DNA of 64,000 nucleotides from Curvibacter lanceolatus ATCC 14669 (GCF_000381265.1 NZ_KB906267.1:62001-126000); one strand, 5' to 3'. Positions 10,193-19,606 are shown, counted from the first letter of the stretch. Notes: generated by a model not told the origin, from the sequence alone. Numbers and translations: made by a program.

Positions 10193-10996
10193 ATGGGATT
10201 TCTCACCGGCAAGAAACTGCTGATCACCGGCGTTCTGTCCAACCGCTCGATCGCCTATGGCATTGCCAAGGCCTGCCACGCTCAGGGCGCTGAACTGGCG
10301 TTCAGCTATGTGGGCGAGCGCTTCAAGGACCGCATCACCGAATTTGCCGCCGATTTCGGCTCCAAGCTGGTGTTTGACTGCGACGTGGCCGACGACGCCC
10401 AGATCGACAAGCTGTTCACCGACCTGTCTGCCCACTGGCCCCAATTCGACGGCTTTGTGCACGCCATCGGCTTTGCCCCGCGTGAGGCGATTGCCGGCGA
10501 CTTTCTCGATGGCCTGAGCCGCGAAGCCTTCCGCATCGCGCACGACATCAGCGCCTACAGCTTCCCGGCCATGGCCAAGGCCGCCCTGCCCTACCTGAAC
10601 GACAAGTCGTCGGTGCTGACCCTGAGCTACCTGGGCGCCCTGCGCACGGTGCCCAACTACAACACCATGGGCCTGGCCAAGGCCAGCCTGGAAGCCTCGG
10701 TGCGCTACCTGGCCGAGTCGCTGGGCAGCCAGAACCGCGGCCTGCGCGCCAACGGCATCTCGGCCGGCCCGATCAAGACCCTGGCTGCCAGCGGCATCAA
10801 GGGCTTTGGCAAGATCCTGTCGGTGGTGGCCGAGAACTCGCCGATCCGCCGCAACGTGACCATCGACGACGTGGGCAATGTGGCCGCCTTCCTGCTGAGC
10901 GACCTGGCGGCTGGCGTGAGCGCCGAAATCACCTATGTGGACGGTGGCTTCAGCCAGGTGGTCGGCGGCATTGCCGAACCCGCCGTGGCCGGCTGA
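10193..10996 (+). CDS. fabI: Enoyl-[acyl-carrier-protein] reductase (NADH)
   Basis: FabI catalyses the last reductive step of each fatty-acid elongation cycle, reducing trans-2-enoyl-ACP. The 267 residues match the family length. Visible are the N-terminal dinucleotide-binding stretch ([17 protein letters not shown]), the catalytic YNTMGLAK (Tyr-X6-Lys), [16 protein letters not shown], and the C-terminal [16 protein letters not shown]. It is a short-chain dehydrogenase. The ATG at 10193 follows TGGAGAA. The gene is divergent from yejA and probably single. Confidence 0.97.
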   Translation: MGFLTGKKLLITGVLSNRSIAYGIAKACHAQGAELAFSYVGERFKDRITEFAADFGSKLVFDCDVADDAQIDKLFTDLSAHWPQFDGFVHAIGFAPREAIAGDFLDGLSREAFRIAHDISAYSFPAMAKAALPYLNDKSSVLTLSYLGALRTVPNYNTMGLAKASLEASVRYLAESLGSQNRGLRANGISAGPIKTLAASGIKGFGKILSVVAENSPIRRNVTIDDVGNVAAFLLSDLAAGVSAEITYVDGGFSQVVGGIAEPAVAG

Positions 10997-11082
10997 GCGC
11001 CAAAATTCAAGGCGGCCCCAGCGCCGCTCTGCCGCGCCCGGGCAGAAGCCCACCGCGCCCGTGCCCTGCCGGCACCGGTGCG

Positions 11083-12063
11083 GTGCCGATCGACACGGAT
11101 CCCTTCGCACCGGACGCTGCCACGCCCTCTGCCTCTTTCCTCCCCCCAGCCCTCGGCCCTGCCGCTGTCTCACGCCATCCGGCCCGACGCCAGACCCTGT
11201 TGGCACTCGCCGCGCTGGGCTCCATGGCCCCGCAGGCCCGGGCCCTGAGCCCTCAGCCCACCCCAGGCCCCCTCATGAAGGCGGGCCGCTACCAGGCAGG
11301 CCAGCCGGTGGAGGGCTTTCTGGTCAGCGAAAAACTCGACGGTGTGCGAGCGCGCTGGGACGGCCAACAACTCTGGACCCGCAGCGGCCGCCGCATCCAT
11401 GCACCTGCCGAATTCACCGTCGGCTGGCCCTCCCTGGCCCTGGATGGCGAGCTGTGGGCCGGCCGGGGCCAGTTTCTGCGTGCCGTGGCCGCCGTGCGCG
11501 AGGGCGCGGGCAGCGAGGCCTGGGCCGGTCTGCGCCTGATGGTGTTCGACACCCCCGACCCGGTGCGGCCCTTTGGCGGCCCGGACGGTCGCCTGGCCTT
11601 GTTGCAGGCGGCGCTGGCTGCGCCGCGCCCGCCGGCACCGACGGGGCCGACGGGGCTCCAGGCCCTCCCCCAGCACCCGGTGAGTTCGACCGCCGACCTG
11701 CAATCCTGGCTGGACGAGGTGGTGGCCGCCGGCGGTGAGGGCTTGATGCTGCACCGCTCCAGCAACCTGTACCGTTCGGGCCGCTCCAACGACCTGCTGA
11801 AGTACAAGCCCTTTCTGGACGCCGAAGCCCGCGTGGTGCAGATCCTGCCCGGCAAAGGCCAGTGGCAGGGCCTGGCCGGCGCCTTGCTGGTGCAGACCAC
11901 CGACGGCCATCGCCTGCGCCTGGGCAGCGGCCTGTCGGAGGCCCAGCGGCATGAGCCGCCGCCTGTGGGCAGCTGGGTCAGTTTTCGCTACCAGGGCCTG
12001 CACCCGGGCGGCATGCCGCGCTTTGCCAGCTTTGTTCGGGTGATCCCCGACATCGACCTTTGA
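11083..12063 (+). CDS. ligE: Exported ATP-dependent DNA ligase (LigE type)
   Basis: A small ATP-dependent DNA ligase that joins nicks through an enzyme-AMP intermediate. The nucleotidyltransferase motif I is EKLDGVRA (Lys84 is the adenylated residue); ALDGELW, GEGLMLHR and LLKYKPFLDAEARV are motifs III, IV and V. A short OB-fold domain completes it, with no extra DNA-binding domain, as in LigE/LigA-type ligases of Neisseria and Haemophilus. Before the catalytic part is a twin-arginine and hydrophobic stretch (RRQTLLALAALGSMAPQARA), which looks like a Tat- or Sec-type signal peptide, so the enzyme probably acts in the periplasm. The GTG at 11083 is the first start in frame; a start closer to the twin arginine is possible. 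Confidence 0.88.
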   Translation: MPIDTDPFAPDAATPSASFLPPALGPAAVSRHPARRQTLLALAALGSMAPQARALSPQPTPGPLMKAGRYQAGQPVEGFLVSEKLDGVRARWDGQQLWTRSGRRIHAPAEFTVGWPSLALDGELWAGRGQFLRAVAAVREGAGSEAWAGLRLMVFDTPDPVRPFGGPDGRLALLQAALAAPRPPAPTGPTGLQALPQHPVSSTADLQSWLDEVVAAGGEGLMLHRSSNLYRSGRSNDLLKYKPFLDAEARVVQILPGKGQWQGLAGALLVQTTDGHRLRLGSGLSEAQRHEPPPVGSWVSFRYQGLHPGGMPRFASFVRVIPDIDL

Positions 12064-12083
12064 CGTTCTGAGCGCCCCACGAA

Positions 12084-12118
12084 AAATGCCCCGCCTCCTG
12101 ACGGAGGGCGGGGCATTT
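12084..12118. terminator. Bidirectional intrinsic terminator between ligE and the decarboxylase gene
   Basis: A perfect 12-base stem (AAATGCCCCGCC with GGCGGGGCATTT) around an 11-base loop lies between two convergent genes. On the minus strand the stem is followed by a T-run (TTTTT); on the plus strand by a weaker TTTCT. It starts 21 bases after the ligE stop and should end transcription from both sides. Confidence 0.85.
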
Positions 12119-12164
12119 CTCATGTGCGGCAAGCCGGCCGCTCAGCCGGCCAGTCTCACCAATC

Positions 12165-14435
12165 TCACGCGTCCTCTTTGACGCAGTCGGCAAAGTAGCG
12201 CACGTGGCCGCTGGCGTCTTCTTCCTCGACCAGGCCGTGGATGTCGGTCTCGAAGCCGGGGCATTGGGCGTTGAACTCGCGCGAGAACTTGAGGTAGTCG
12301 ACGATCTTCTTGTTGAACACTTCGCCCGGGATCAGCAGCGGGATGCCCGGCGGGTAAGGCGTGACCAGGCTGGTGGTGATGCGGCCTTCGAGGTGGTCGA
12401 TCTCCACGCGCTCGGTCTTGCGCTGGGCGATGTAGGCAAAAGCGTCCGAGGGCTTCATGGCCGGGGTCAGGTCGCTGAGGTACATCTCGGTGGTCAGGCG
12501 GGCGATGTCGTACTTGGCGTACAGCTCGTGCACGTGCTGACACAGATCGCGCAGGCCCATGCGCTCGTAGCGGCGGTTCTTCTGGCAGAACTCGGGCAGG
12601 ATGCGCCACATCGGCTGGTTCTTCTCGTAGTCGTCCTTGAACTGCTGCAGCGCGGTCAGCAGCGAGTTCCAGCGGCCCTTGGTGATGCCGATGGTGAACA
12701 TGATGAAGAAGCTGTACAGGCCGGTCTTCTCGACGATCACGCCATGCTCGGCCAGGAACTTGGTCACGATGCTGGCCGGGATGCCGGTCTTGGCGAACTT
12801 GCCGTTCAGATCCAGGCCGGGCGTGACGATGGTCGACTTGATGGGGTCGAGCATGTTGAAGCCGTCGGCCAGCTTGCCGAAGCCATGCCACTTGGTGGAC
12901 TTGGCGTCGGCCTTGATGATCCAGTCGGTGGCGCGGCCGATGCCGTCGTCCACCAGCTTGTCGGGGCCCCAGACCTTGAACCACCAGTCTTTGCCGTACT
13001 CGTCATCGACCTTGCGCATGGCGCGGCGGAAGTCGAGCGCTTCGGCAATGCTTTCTTCCACCAGTGCGGTGCCGCCGGGCGGCTCCATCATGGCGGCGGC
13101 CACGTCGCAGCTGGCGATGATGCTGTACTGAGGGCTGGTGCTGGTGTGCATCAGGTAGGCCTCATTGAACAGGTGGCGATCCAGCTTGGTGTTCTGCGAG
13201 TCCTGCACCAACACGTGGCTGGCCTGGCTGATGCCGGCCAGCAGCTTGTGAATCGACTGGGTGGCGTAGACCACGCTTTCCTTCGGACGCGCGCGCTTCT
13301 TGCCCATGGCGTGGTAGGGGCCGTAGAAGGGGTGGAAGGCCGCGTGGGGCAACCAGGCCTCGTCAAAGTGCATGTTCTCGACGTAGCCGTCGAGCATGCC
13401 CTTGATGGTCTCGGTGTTGTACAGCACGCCGTCGTAGGTCGACTGGGTGATGGTCAGGATGCGCGGCTTGACCTTCTTGGCGTCCACGCCCTTGAGCAAG
13501 GGGTTGGCCTTGATCTTGGCCTGGATCGACTCTTTGGTGAACTCGCTTTGCGGGATCGGGCCGATGATGCCGAAGTGGTTGCGCGTCGGCTTCAGGAACA
13601 CGGGGATGGCCCCGGTCATGATGATCGAGTGCAGGATGGATTTGTGGCAGTTGCGGTCCACCACCACCACATCGCCGGGCGCCACGGTGTGGTGCCACAC
13701 CATCTTGTTGCTGGTGCTGGTGCCGTTGGTCACAAAGAAGCAGTGGTCAGCATTGAAGATGCGGGCCGCATTGCGCTCGCTCTCGCCGATGGCGCCGTTG
13801 TGGTCCAGCAACTGGCCCAGTTCTTCCACGGCATTGCACACGTCGGCGCGCAGCATGTTCTCGCCGAAGAACTGGTGGAACATCTGGCCCACCGGGCTCT
13901 TCAGGAAAGCCACGCCACCCGAGTGGCCCGGGCAGTGCCAGGAGTAGGAGCCGTCTTCGGCGTAGTCGAGCAAGGCCTTGAAGAACGGGGGCTGCACGCC
14001 CTCCAGGTAGCTCTTGGCCTCGCGGATGATGTGGCGCGCCACGAATTCGGGGGTGTCCTCGAACATGTGGATGAAGCCATGCAGCTCGCGCAGGATGTCG
14101 TTGGGCAGGTGGCGCGAGGTCTTGGTTTCGCCGTAGATGTAGATCGGCACATCGAGGTTCTTGCGACGCACCTCGTCGATGAAGCTGCGCAGATTGACCA
14201 CCGCCGGGTCCAGGTCGGGGCCTGGCGTGAACTCTTCGTCGTCGATCGACAAGATGAAGGCACTGGCCCGGCTCTGCTGCTGGGCGAACTGGCTCAGATC
14301 GCCGTAGCTGGTCACCCCCAGCACCTCGAATCCCTCGGACTCGATCGCCTGCGCCAGGGCGCGGATGCCCAGGCCCGAGGTGTTTTCAGAGCGGAAGTCC
14401 TCATCGATGATGACAATGGGGAAGCGAAATTTCAT
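12165..14435 (-). CDS. Arginine/lysine/ornithine decarboxylase, AdiA-like
   Basis: A PLP-dependent fold-type I basic amino-acid decarboxylase of 756 residues, the same length as E. coli AdiA (755). It has an N-terminal response-regulator-like wing domain (residues 1-130), the PLP domain with ATQSIHKLLAGISQASH (Lys397 forms the internal aldimine) and HFDEAW (Asp358 pairs with the pyridine nitrogen), and the C-terminal domain with PYPPGIPLLIPGE. Motifs such as VVVDRNCHKS and CPGHSGGVAF are shared with AdiA. The product would be agmatine, cadaverine or putrescine; arginine is my best guess but substrate is not decided by motifs I can see. A strong Shine-Dalgarno (GGAGG) precedes the ATG. No antiporter gene is adjacent, so this is not a classical acid-resistance operon. 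Confidence 0.9.
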   Translation of the reverse strand: MKFRFPIVIIDEDFRSENTSGLGIRALAQAIESEGFEVLGVTSYGDLSQFAQQQSRASAFILSIDDEEFTPGPDLDPAVVNLRSFIDEVRRKNLDVPIYIYGETKTSRHLPNDILRELHGFIHMFEDTPEFVARHIIREAKSYLEGVQPPFFKALLDYAEDGSYSWHCPGHSGGVAFLKSPVGQMFHQFFGENMLRADVCNAVEELGQLLDHNGAIGESERNAARIFNADHCFFVTNGTSTSNKMVWHHTVAPGDVVVVDRNCHKSILHSIIMTGAIPVFLKPTRNHFGIIGPIPQSEFTKESIQAKIKANPLLKGVDAKKVKPRILTITQSTYDGVLYNTETIKGMLDGYVENMHFDEAWLPHAAFHPFYGPYHAMGKKRARPKESVVYATQSIHKLLAGISQASHVLVQDSQNTKLDRHLFNEAYLMHTSTSPQYSIIASCDVAAAMMEPPGGTALVEESIAEALDFRRAMRKVDDEYGKDWWFKVWGPDKLVDDGIGRATDWIIKADAKSTKWHGFGKLADGFNMLDPIKSTIVTPGLDLNGKFAKTGIPASIVTKFLAEHGVIVEKTGLYSFFIMFTIGITKGRWNSLLTALQQFKDDYEKNQPMWRILPEFCQKNRRYERMGLRDLCQHVHELYAKYDIARLTTEMYLSDLTPAMKPSDAFAYIAQRKTERVEIDHLEGRITTSLVTPYPPGIPLLIPGEVFNKKIVDYLKFSREFNAQCPGFETDIHGLVEEEDASGHVRYFADCVKEDA

Positions 14436-14597
14436 GCAGACCTCCGGGAGCGGGGATGGGGGCTAAAAAGGGTGTGGATCACGGAAACAGGCGCGAAGTG
14501 TAAGGAATATTGAGGTCGCCCTTTTGACACCCCCTGTTTTTCACCCAGAATGTGGTGCCAGCAAGACAACATCATGGCTGGCCTGGGAGAAGAAATC

Positions 14598-15023
14598 ATG
14601 ACCCCGATCACCCTGTGGTGGATTCTGGCCGGTGCCGCCGTCGTGGCCGAACTGCTGACCGGCACGCTCTACCTGTTGCTGCTGGCTGCCGGCCTGGCCA
14701 CCGGGGCCCTGGCAGCCCTGATGGGCGTGAGCACCACCGGCCAGCTGCTGCTGGCCTCGGCCGTGGCGGGCGCGCTGATGGGGGCCTGGCACCTGTGGCG
14801 CCGCCAGCACCCCAAGGACCGCCCCGCCAGCCAGAACCCCGACGTGAACCTGGACGTGGGCCAGACCGTGCAGGTGGAACACTGGCAGGCCGATGGCAGC
14901 GCCACCACCCATTACCGGGGCGCACAATGGGCCGTGCAGTTGCAGGCCGGGCAAAGCGCCCGCCCCGGGCCGCAGCGCATCGTCGAGGTGCTGGGCAGCC
15001 GCCTGATCGTCGCCCCCGTCTGA
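14598..15023 (+). CDS. NfeD family membrane protein
   Basis: A 141-residue NfeD-like protein: two or three N-terminal membrane helices (TLWWILAGAAVVAELLTGTL; LLLLAAGLATGALAALMG; LLLASAVAGALMGAW) followed by a soluble OB-fold domain (VGQTVQVEHW ... GAQWAVQLQAG ... IVEVLGSRLIV). NfeD proteins partner SPFH/stomatin proteins in the membrane, and the next gene encodes one, as in the E. coli ybbK-ybbJ pair. I chose the ATG at 14598 because GGGAGAAG precedes it; the frame is open 16 codons further upstream. A TTGACA -35-like box sits at 14524-14529, but its -10 partner is poor. Confidence 0.88.
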   Translation: MTPITLWWILAGAAVVAELLTGTLYLLLLAAGLATGALAALMGVSTTGQLLLASAVAGALMGAWHLWRRQHPKDRPASQNPDVNLDVGQTVQVEHWQADGSATTHYRGAQWAVQLQAGQSARPGPQRIVEVLGSRLIVAPV

Positions 15024-15091
15024 AGTGCAACGCCGCCGCACTGAACCACCATTGCCCTCCACCATCGCCCTCCACCACCCCAGGGAACCCC

Positions 15092-16003
15092 ATGGAATTC
15101 GCCCTCGTCATCGCGGTCATCGTGGCCATCTTCATTGCCCGCTCGATCAAGATCGTGCCCCAGCAACATGCCTGGGTGGTTGAACGCCTGGGGCGCTACC
15201 ACAGCACCCTCACGCCCGGACCCAAGCTGCTGATCCCCTTCGTGGACAACGTGGCCTACCGCCACAGCCTGAAAGAGATCCCGCTCGATGTGCCCAGCCA
15301 GATCTGCATCACCCGCGACAACACCCAACTGCAGGTGGACGGCATCCTGTACTTCCAGGTCACCGACCCGATGCGGGCCAGCTATGGCTCGTCCAACTAC
15401 ATCATGGCGGTCACGCAACTGGCCCAGACCTCGCTGCGCAGCGTGATCGGCAAGCTGGAGCTGGACAAGACCTTCGAGGAGCGCAACATCATCAACGCCC
15501 AGGTGGTGGCCGCCATCGACGAGGCGGCCCTGAACTGGGGCGTGAAGGTGCTGCGCTACGAGATCAAGGACCTGACCCCGCCCAAGGAGATCCTGCATGC
15601 CATGCAGGCCCAGATCACGGCCGAACGCGAAAAGCGGGCCCTGATTGCGGCCTCGGAAGGCCGCCGGCAAGAGCAGATCAACATCGCCACCGGCGAGCGC
15701 GAGGCCTTCATTGCCCGCTCTGAGGGCGAGAAGCAGGCCGCCATCAACAAGGCCCAGGGCGAGGCGGCCTCCATCACGGCGGTGGCCGACGCCACGGCCC
15801 AGGCCATCGAACGCATCGCCACCGCGATCCGCCAGCCCGGGGGCGAACAGGCCGTGCAGCTGAAGGTGGCCGAGCGCGCCGTGGATGCCTACAGCCGCGT
15901 GGCCACCGACGCCACCACCACCCTGATCGTGCCCAGCCACATGGGCGAGCTGGCCAGCCTGATTGGCTCGGCCATGGCCCTGGTCAAACAGAACAAGGGC
16001 TGA
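15092..16003 (+). CDS. qmcA: SPFH/stomatin-like membrane protease-partner protein (QmcA/paraslipin)
   Basis: A 303-residue SPFH-domain protein. The N-terminal helix (MEFALVIAVIVAIFIARSI) anchors it to the membrane; the SPFH/band-7 domain (IKIVPQQHAWVVERLGRYH, then LIPFVDNVAYRHSLKE) follows, and the C-terminal half is a long Ala/Glu-rich helix ending in an SPSH-like oligomerisation part. These proteins form large ring-shaped assemblies in membrane microdomains. It is paired with nfeD with 68 bases between. The ATG at 15092 follows AGGGAA and gives the usual family N-terminus; the much longer open frame upstream is fortuitous. Confidence 0.93.
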   Translation: MEFALVIAVIVAIFIARSIKIVPQQHAWVVERLGRYHSTLTPGPKLLIPFVDNVAYRHSLKEIPLDVPSQICITRDNTQLQVDGILYFQVTDPMRASYGSSNYIMAVTQLAQTSLRSVIGKLELDKTFEERNIINAQVVAAIDEAALNWGVKVLRYEIKDLTPPKEILHAMQAQITAEREKRALIAASEGRRQEQINIATGEREAFIARSEGEKQAAINKAQGEAASITAVADATAQAIERIATAIRQPGGEQAVQLKVAERAVDAYSRVATDATTTLIVPSHMGELASLIGSAMALVKQNKG

Positions 16004-16152
16004 GCCCCTCCAGATTGGGCTGGCAGCGTGTGGATGGCTGCGGCGGGTTTTCCCCGCCGGCACTGAACAAACCTGTGGACAAGCCGTGCCCTTTGGCTTG
16101 AAAGCACACGCAAGTGATTGATTTGATTGAACTTGGCTTGCACTGCCTGTTT

Positions 16153-16680
16153 TCAAGGCAGTGGTGTGACAGCCGCACGTTGTGGAGGGCCCGCGGCCTT
16201 GAACGAGAGCCAGAACAGCACGATGGCCACGGCTGAAAAGGTCCAGTAATCGGTCGGGGCCCACCACCACCAGTGCTTTTGCCAGGGCACGTTCTGCGGA
16301 TCGAAACGGGCCAGGCCGAAATCGGGGTTGAGCACGAACCACAGAAAATCTTCCATCACCCAGAACTGCATGATGCAGGCCAGTGCCCGGGCCTGCAGGC
16401 GCCACGACCAGGTCTGCAAGAAGGCCAGCGGAAAGTGGAACATCAGCACCATGAAGGAAAAGATCCAGGCGTGGTAGCCCGTCATGGCCCGCCCGCCCCA
16501 GAAGATGTCGAGCAGCCAGTGCTGTTCGATGCGCCAGGTGGGCAAGGCCGCTGCCCAGCCCGCGCCGCCTTCGATCTGGATCTCGACCTGGGCAAAGAAG
16601 AAGGCCAGCACGGCCACCCAGGCCACGGTGAGCAGGGGGCGCTCGGCGCTGGGGCCTGTCGGCACGGCCGGGGCCCTCAT
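16153..16680 (-). CDS. Tryptophan-rich integral membrane protein of unknown function
   Basis: A 175-residue protein with about four membrane helices (LLTVAWVAVLAFFFAQVEI; GYHAWIFSFMVLMFHFPLAF; CIMQFWVMEDFLWFVLN; YWTFSAVAIVLFWLSF). It is unusually rich in Trp, with WWWWAP near the C-terminus, and carries conserved-looking His and Glu in or next to membrane segments (MFHFPL, WVMEDFLWF). I do not recognise the family. Its ATG overlaps the stop of the glycosyltransferase gene by 4 bases, so the two are translationally coupled and probably share a pathway, plausibly glycolipid handling. A weak hairpin (16141-16163) overlaps its stop codon but has no T-run. Confidence 0.8.
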   Translation of the reverse strand: MRAPAVPTGPSAERPLLTVAWVAVLAFFFAQVEIQIEGGAGWAAALPTWRIEQHWLLDIFWGGRAMTGYHAWIFSFMVLMFHFPLAFLQTWSWRLQARALACIMQFWVMEDFLWFVLNPDFGLARFDPQNVPWQKHWWWWAPTDYWTFSAVAIVLFWLSFKAAGPPQRAAVTPLP

Positions 16681-17798
16681 GCCAGCACCCTGGCCAGCAC
16701 CCGCTGCGCGGCATCGGGCCGGCCCAGCGCGCGGCTGCGTTCGCGCATGGCCGCCAACAACGCCGGCTGATCGAGCAGGCGCCGCACCCGGTACTCCAAG
16801 GTCACCCCATCAAAGGCCTTGAGGGCCACCCCCTGCTCCAGCAGGTAGTCGGCGTTGCGCTCCTCCTGGCCCGGAATGGGCGAGTTGACGATCATCGGCA
16901 GCCCCATGGCCATGCATTCAGAGGTGGTCAGCCCCCCGGGTTTGGTGATCACCAGATCGGCACAGGCCATCAAACGCTCCACGAAACCCGTGAACCCTTG
17001 CGGAAACAGCCGCCCCGGGTGCTCCAGGGCCAAGGCCTGCAGGCTGGCCAGGGCCTGTTGGTTGCGACCGGCCAGCGCCAGCAACTGAAAGCGTTGCTCC
17101 AGGCGCATCAGGCGCTGGGCAATCGTCTCCAGGCTGCCCACCCCGGCCCCGCCGCCCATCAGCAGCAAGGTGGGCTGGGCCGGGTCCAGGCCGTACTCGG
17201 CCGCACAGACCGAGCGGCTCAAGGCCTGACCGAAGGCCGGCATGATGGGGATGCCCGTGACCTCGATGTTGCGCGCCTCAATGCCTTGGGCCTGCATGCG
17301 AAATGCCACCTCGTCGTTGGCGGCAAAGTAGCCCGCCATGCCCTGGTGCACCCACAGGCGGTGCAGATCGAAGTCGGTCACCTGCACCCACACCGGGCAG
17401 GAGAGCTCGCCCAGGTGGATCTGGCGCGCCAGCATCTCGGCGGGCAGAAAGTGGGTGCAGATGATGGCGTCGGGCTGCAGGGCCCGGATCTGGCGGCGCA
17501 AGGCCCGCGCGTTCATGCGCTCCAGGGCGCGGCGCAGGCGCTCCAGCGAGCTGTCGGCCTTGGCCTCATGGGTGTGGTTGTACAAATAGCCCCAGAGCGT
17601 GGGCGCCTTGTCGACCAGCTTGACGTAGAAATCGGTGTAGACCTTGCGAAAGCCGGCCGTCACGAAGTCCATCGCATCCAGGTGCACCACCTCGGCCACC
17701 TCGGGGTGCTGCAGGGCACAGGCCCGGATCGCCTCGGCGGCCCGCACATGGCCCATGCCGGCTGACACACTCATGATCAACAGTTTCTTGGCAGGCAT
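16677..17798 (-). CDS. MGDG-synthase-like glycosyltransferase (GT28)
   Basis: A 373-residue GT-B glycosyltransferase related to monogalactosyldiacylglycerol synthases, processive UgtP-type enzymes and MurG. The N-terminal half starts with KKLLIMSVSAGMGHVRAAEAI (the GxGH motif of MGDG synthases) and carries the acceptor-binding domain; the C-terminal half has LLLMGGGAGVGSLETIAQRL and LVITKPGGLTTSECMAMGLPM, which bind the sugar nucleotide. The expected reaction is transfer of a sugar from a UDP-sugar to a diacylglycerol-type lipid at the inner membrane. It is coupled to a Trp-rich membrane protein downstream. Donor and acceptor cannot be fixed by sequence. Confidence 0.88.
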   Translation of the reverse strand: MPAKKLLIMSVSAGMGHVRAAEAIRACALQHPEVAEVVHLDAMDFVTAGFRKVYTDFYVKLVDKAPTLWGYLYNHTHEAKADSSLERLRRALERMNARALRRQIRALQPDAIICTHFLPAEMLARQIHLGELSCPVWVQVTDFDLHRLWVHQGMAGYFAANDEVAFRMQAQGIEARNIEVTGIPIMPAFGQALSRSVCAAEYGLDPAQPTLLLMGGGAGVGSLETIAQRLMRLEQRFQLLALAGRNQQALASLQALALEHPGRLFPQGFTGFVERLMACADLVITKPGGLTTSECMAMGLPMIVNSPIPGQEERNADYLLEQGVALKAFDGVTLEYRVRRLLDQPALLAAMRERSRALGRPDAAQRVLARVLA

Positions 17799-17872
17799 GG
17801 GAGTTCAGGATCGACAAACCCTGAAGCCTATTGCCAGTACATGACAGGCACATTTCGCCCGGCTGACCGGCT

Positions 17873-19453
17873 TCAGCCCCTGGAATACCCCAGCGCAGGC
17901 CCGGCCCCCTCCAGCCGGAATACGGCCACCAAATCGGCCAGATGTTCGGCCTGGCGCTGGAGGGCTTCGGTCGCCGCTGCCGCCTGCTCGACCAGGGCGG
18001 CGTTCTGCTGCGTCACCGAATCCATCTGGGCGATCGCCTGGTTGATCTGCTCGATGCCCAGGGTCTGCTCCTGGCTGGCTGAGGCGATGTGGGCCACGAT
18101 GTCGGCCACCTGGCGCACCCCGGACTCGACCTGGGCCATGGTGCTGCCAGCCCCCTCCACCAGTTGATGGCCCTGGTCCACGTTCTCGACCGAGGCCGAG
18201 ATCAGGCCCTTGATCTCCTTGGCGGCCTGGGCGCTGCGCTGGGCCAAGACACGCACCTCGCCGGCCACCACCGCAAAACCTCGCCCCTGCTCGCCCGCAC
18301 GGGCCGCCTCGACCGCGGCATTGAGCGCCAGGATGTTGGTCTGGAACGCAATGCCGTCGATCACACCGATGATGTCCACGATGCGCCCCGACGAGGCATG
18401 GATCTGGCCCATGGTCTGCACCACCTGCCCCACCGCCTGCCCGCCCGCCGTGGCGCGCTCTGACGTGGCCTGCACCAACTGCTTGGCCTGGCGGGCGTTG
18501 TCGGCGTTCTGCCGCACGGTGCTGGTAATTTCCTCCATCGAAGCGGCCGTCTGCTCCAGGGCACTGGCCTGCGACTCGGTCCGTCCCGACAGGTCCAGGT
18601 TGCCCTGGGCGATTTCGCTGGAGGCATGCAGCATCGCGTGGGTGCCCTGACGCACCTGGTTCACGATGTCGCGCAGGCGTTCGTTCATGGTGCCCAGCGC
18701 GTTGAGCAACTGCCCGACCTCATCGTTGCGGTCGCTGCTGATCTGCCTGCGCAGGTCCCCCGCGGCCACCAGATGGGCCACCTCGACCGCCTGAGACAAG
18801 GGCTGGGTGATGCTGCGTGTGATCAGAACGGCCAAGGCCCCGGCCAACACCACCGCCAGCGCCCCCAGCACCAACATCTGATTGCGGCCACTGCGGTTGT
18901 TGTCCTCAATCAGGACCGCGGTCTGGTCGATGGCCCGGCGCTGTTGATCCAGCAAGGTTTGCAGACTGCCCAGGTAGTTCGCGCCAGCCGGCTGGAAATC
19001 CTGTCGAAACAGACGCTCGACCTCCTCGTCCTGCCCTGCCGTCTTGCTCGCGGTGATGGCATCCCGGGCCTTGACATAGGCGATGCGGTGGACCAGCAAC
19101 TGTTTGAAGACGGCCTGCTCGTCAGCGGTTTCCAGCAGACCTTCGAGGTCTTTCTGCTGCTGCGACGACACCTTGGACGCGGCCTGGTTCTCCTCGGCAA
19201 AAAAGGTGGCCAGGGCGGGATCGGCACTTTTCACCACGGCGGTGGTTCTGCGCACACTGGTGTGGATGGTGCGGTACCAGTCCGACACCAGGCGCTCCTT
19301 GGCCAGGGGGCGCTCCATCATCTGGTGCGTCTGTGAGGCGATGTCCTGCAGGCGCCACACCCCCACGATGAGCATGACCACCATCATGAGAATGAGTGCC
19401 GCGAAAGCCAGAGCCAAACGGGCTCCAATGCGTAGCCTCTGAAACACGCTCAT
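17873..19453 (-). CDS. Methyl-accepting chemotaxis protein with 4-helix-bundle sensor
   Basis: A 526-residue chemoreceptor. It has an N-terminal helix ([20 protein letters not shown]), a periplasmic four-helix-bundle domain (4HB_MCP, about residues 35-190), a second helix ([19 protein letters not shown]), HAMP ([20 protein letters not shown]) and a signalling coiled coil with the tip [20 protein letters not shown]. The tail ends in ALGYSRG with no CheR-binding pentapeptide. The receptor would signal through CheA/CheW; the ligand is unknown. The upstream region carries a FliA-like box (see separate entry). Confidence 0.95.
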   Translation of the reverse strand: MSVFQRLRIGARLALAFAALILMMVVMLIVGVWRLQDIASQTHQMMERPLAKERLVSDWYRTIHTSVRRTTAVVKSADPALATFFAEENQAASKVSSQQQKDLEGLLETADEQAVFKQLLVHRIAYVKARDAITASKTAGQDEEVERLFRQDFQPAGANYLGSLQTLLDQQRRAIDQTAVLIEDNNRSGRNQMLVLGALAVVLAGALAVLITRSITQPLSQAVEVAHLVAAGDLRRQISSDRNDEVGQLLNALGTMNERLRDIVNQVRQGTHAMLHASSEIAQGNLDLSGRTESQASALEQTAASMEEITSTVRQNADNARQAKQLVQATSERATAGGQAVGQVVQTMGQIHASSGRIVDIIGVIDGIAFQTNILALNAAVEAARAGEQGRGFAVVAGEVRVLAQRSAQAAKEIKGLISASVENVDQGHQLVEGAGSTMAQVESGVRQVADIVAHIASASQEQTLGIEQINQAIAQMDSVTQQNAALVEQAAAATEALQRQAEHLADLVAVFRLEGAGPALGYSRG

Positions 19454-19498
19454 TTCGGTTCCTTCACAGATGGATCACCAATCGCTGGCCCGGACGCA

Positions 19499-19524
19499 CA
19501 ATCGGTCACATAAGTGACACTTTG
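19499..19524 (-). promoter_or_regulatory. Possible sigma-28 (FliA)-type promoter upstream of the chemoreceptor
   Basis: Reading the minus strand there is CAAAGTGT, ten bases, then ACCGATTG, 46 bases before the chemoreceptor ATG. The flagellar consensus is TAAA-N15-GCCGATAA. The boxes match partly (CAAA and CCGAT) and the spacer is one base short, so this is suggestive only. The same stretch contains the inverted repeat GTCAC-ATAA-GTGAC. Confidence 0.3.
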
Positions 19525-19606
19525 GCCAGTATAGGGTTAACAAATGACGTCCGAAAGTCGCAAAAAGCGCATGTGAGCCCCCAATGCCCGCGCATGGCGA
19601 GGCATT

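Noticed and set aside
12204-14513. Plus-strand open frame of about 770 codons
   Set aside because: Antisense shadow of the AdiA-like decarboxylase, which has all catalytic residues; the shadow shows no known motif.
14524-14553. Full sigma-70 promoter before nfeD
   Set aside because: TTGACA is perfect, but no acceptable -10 box lies 16-18 bases downstream.
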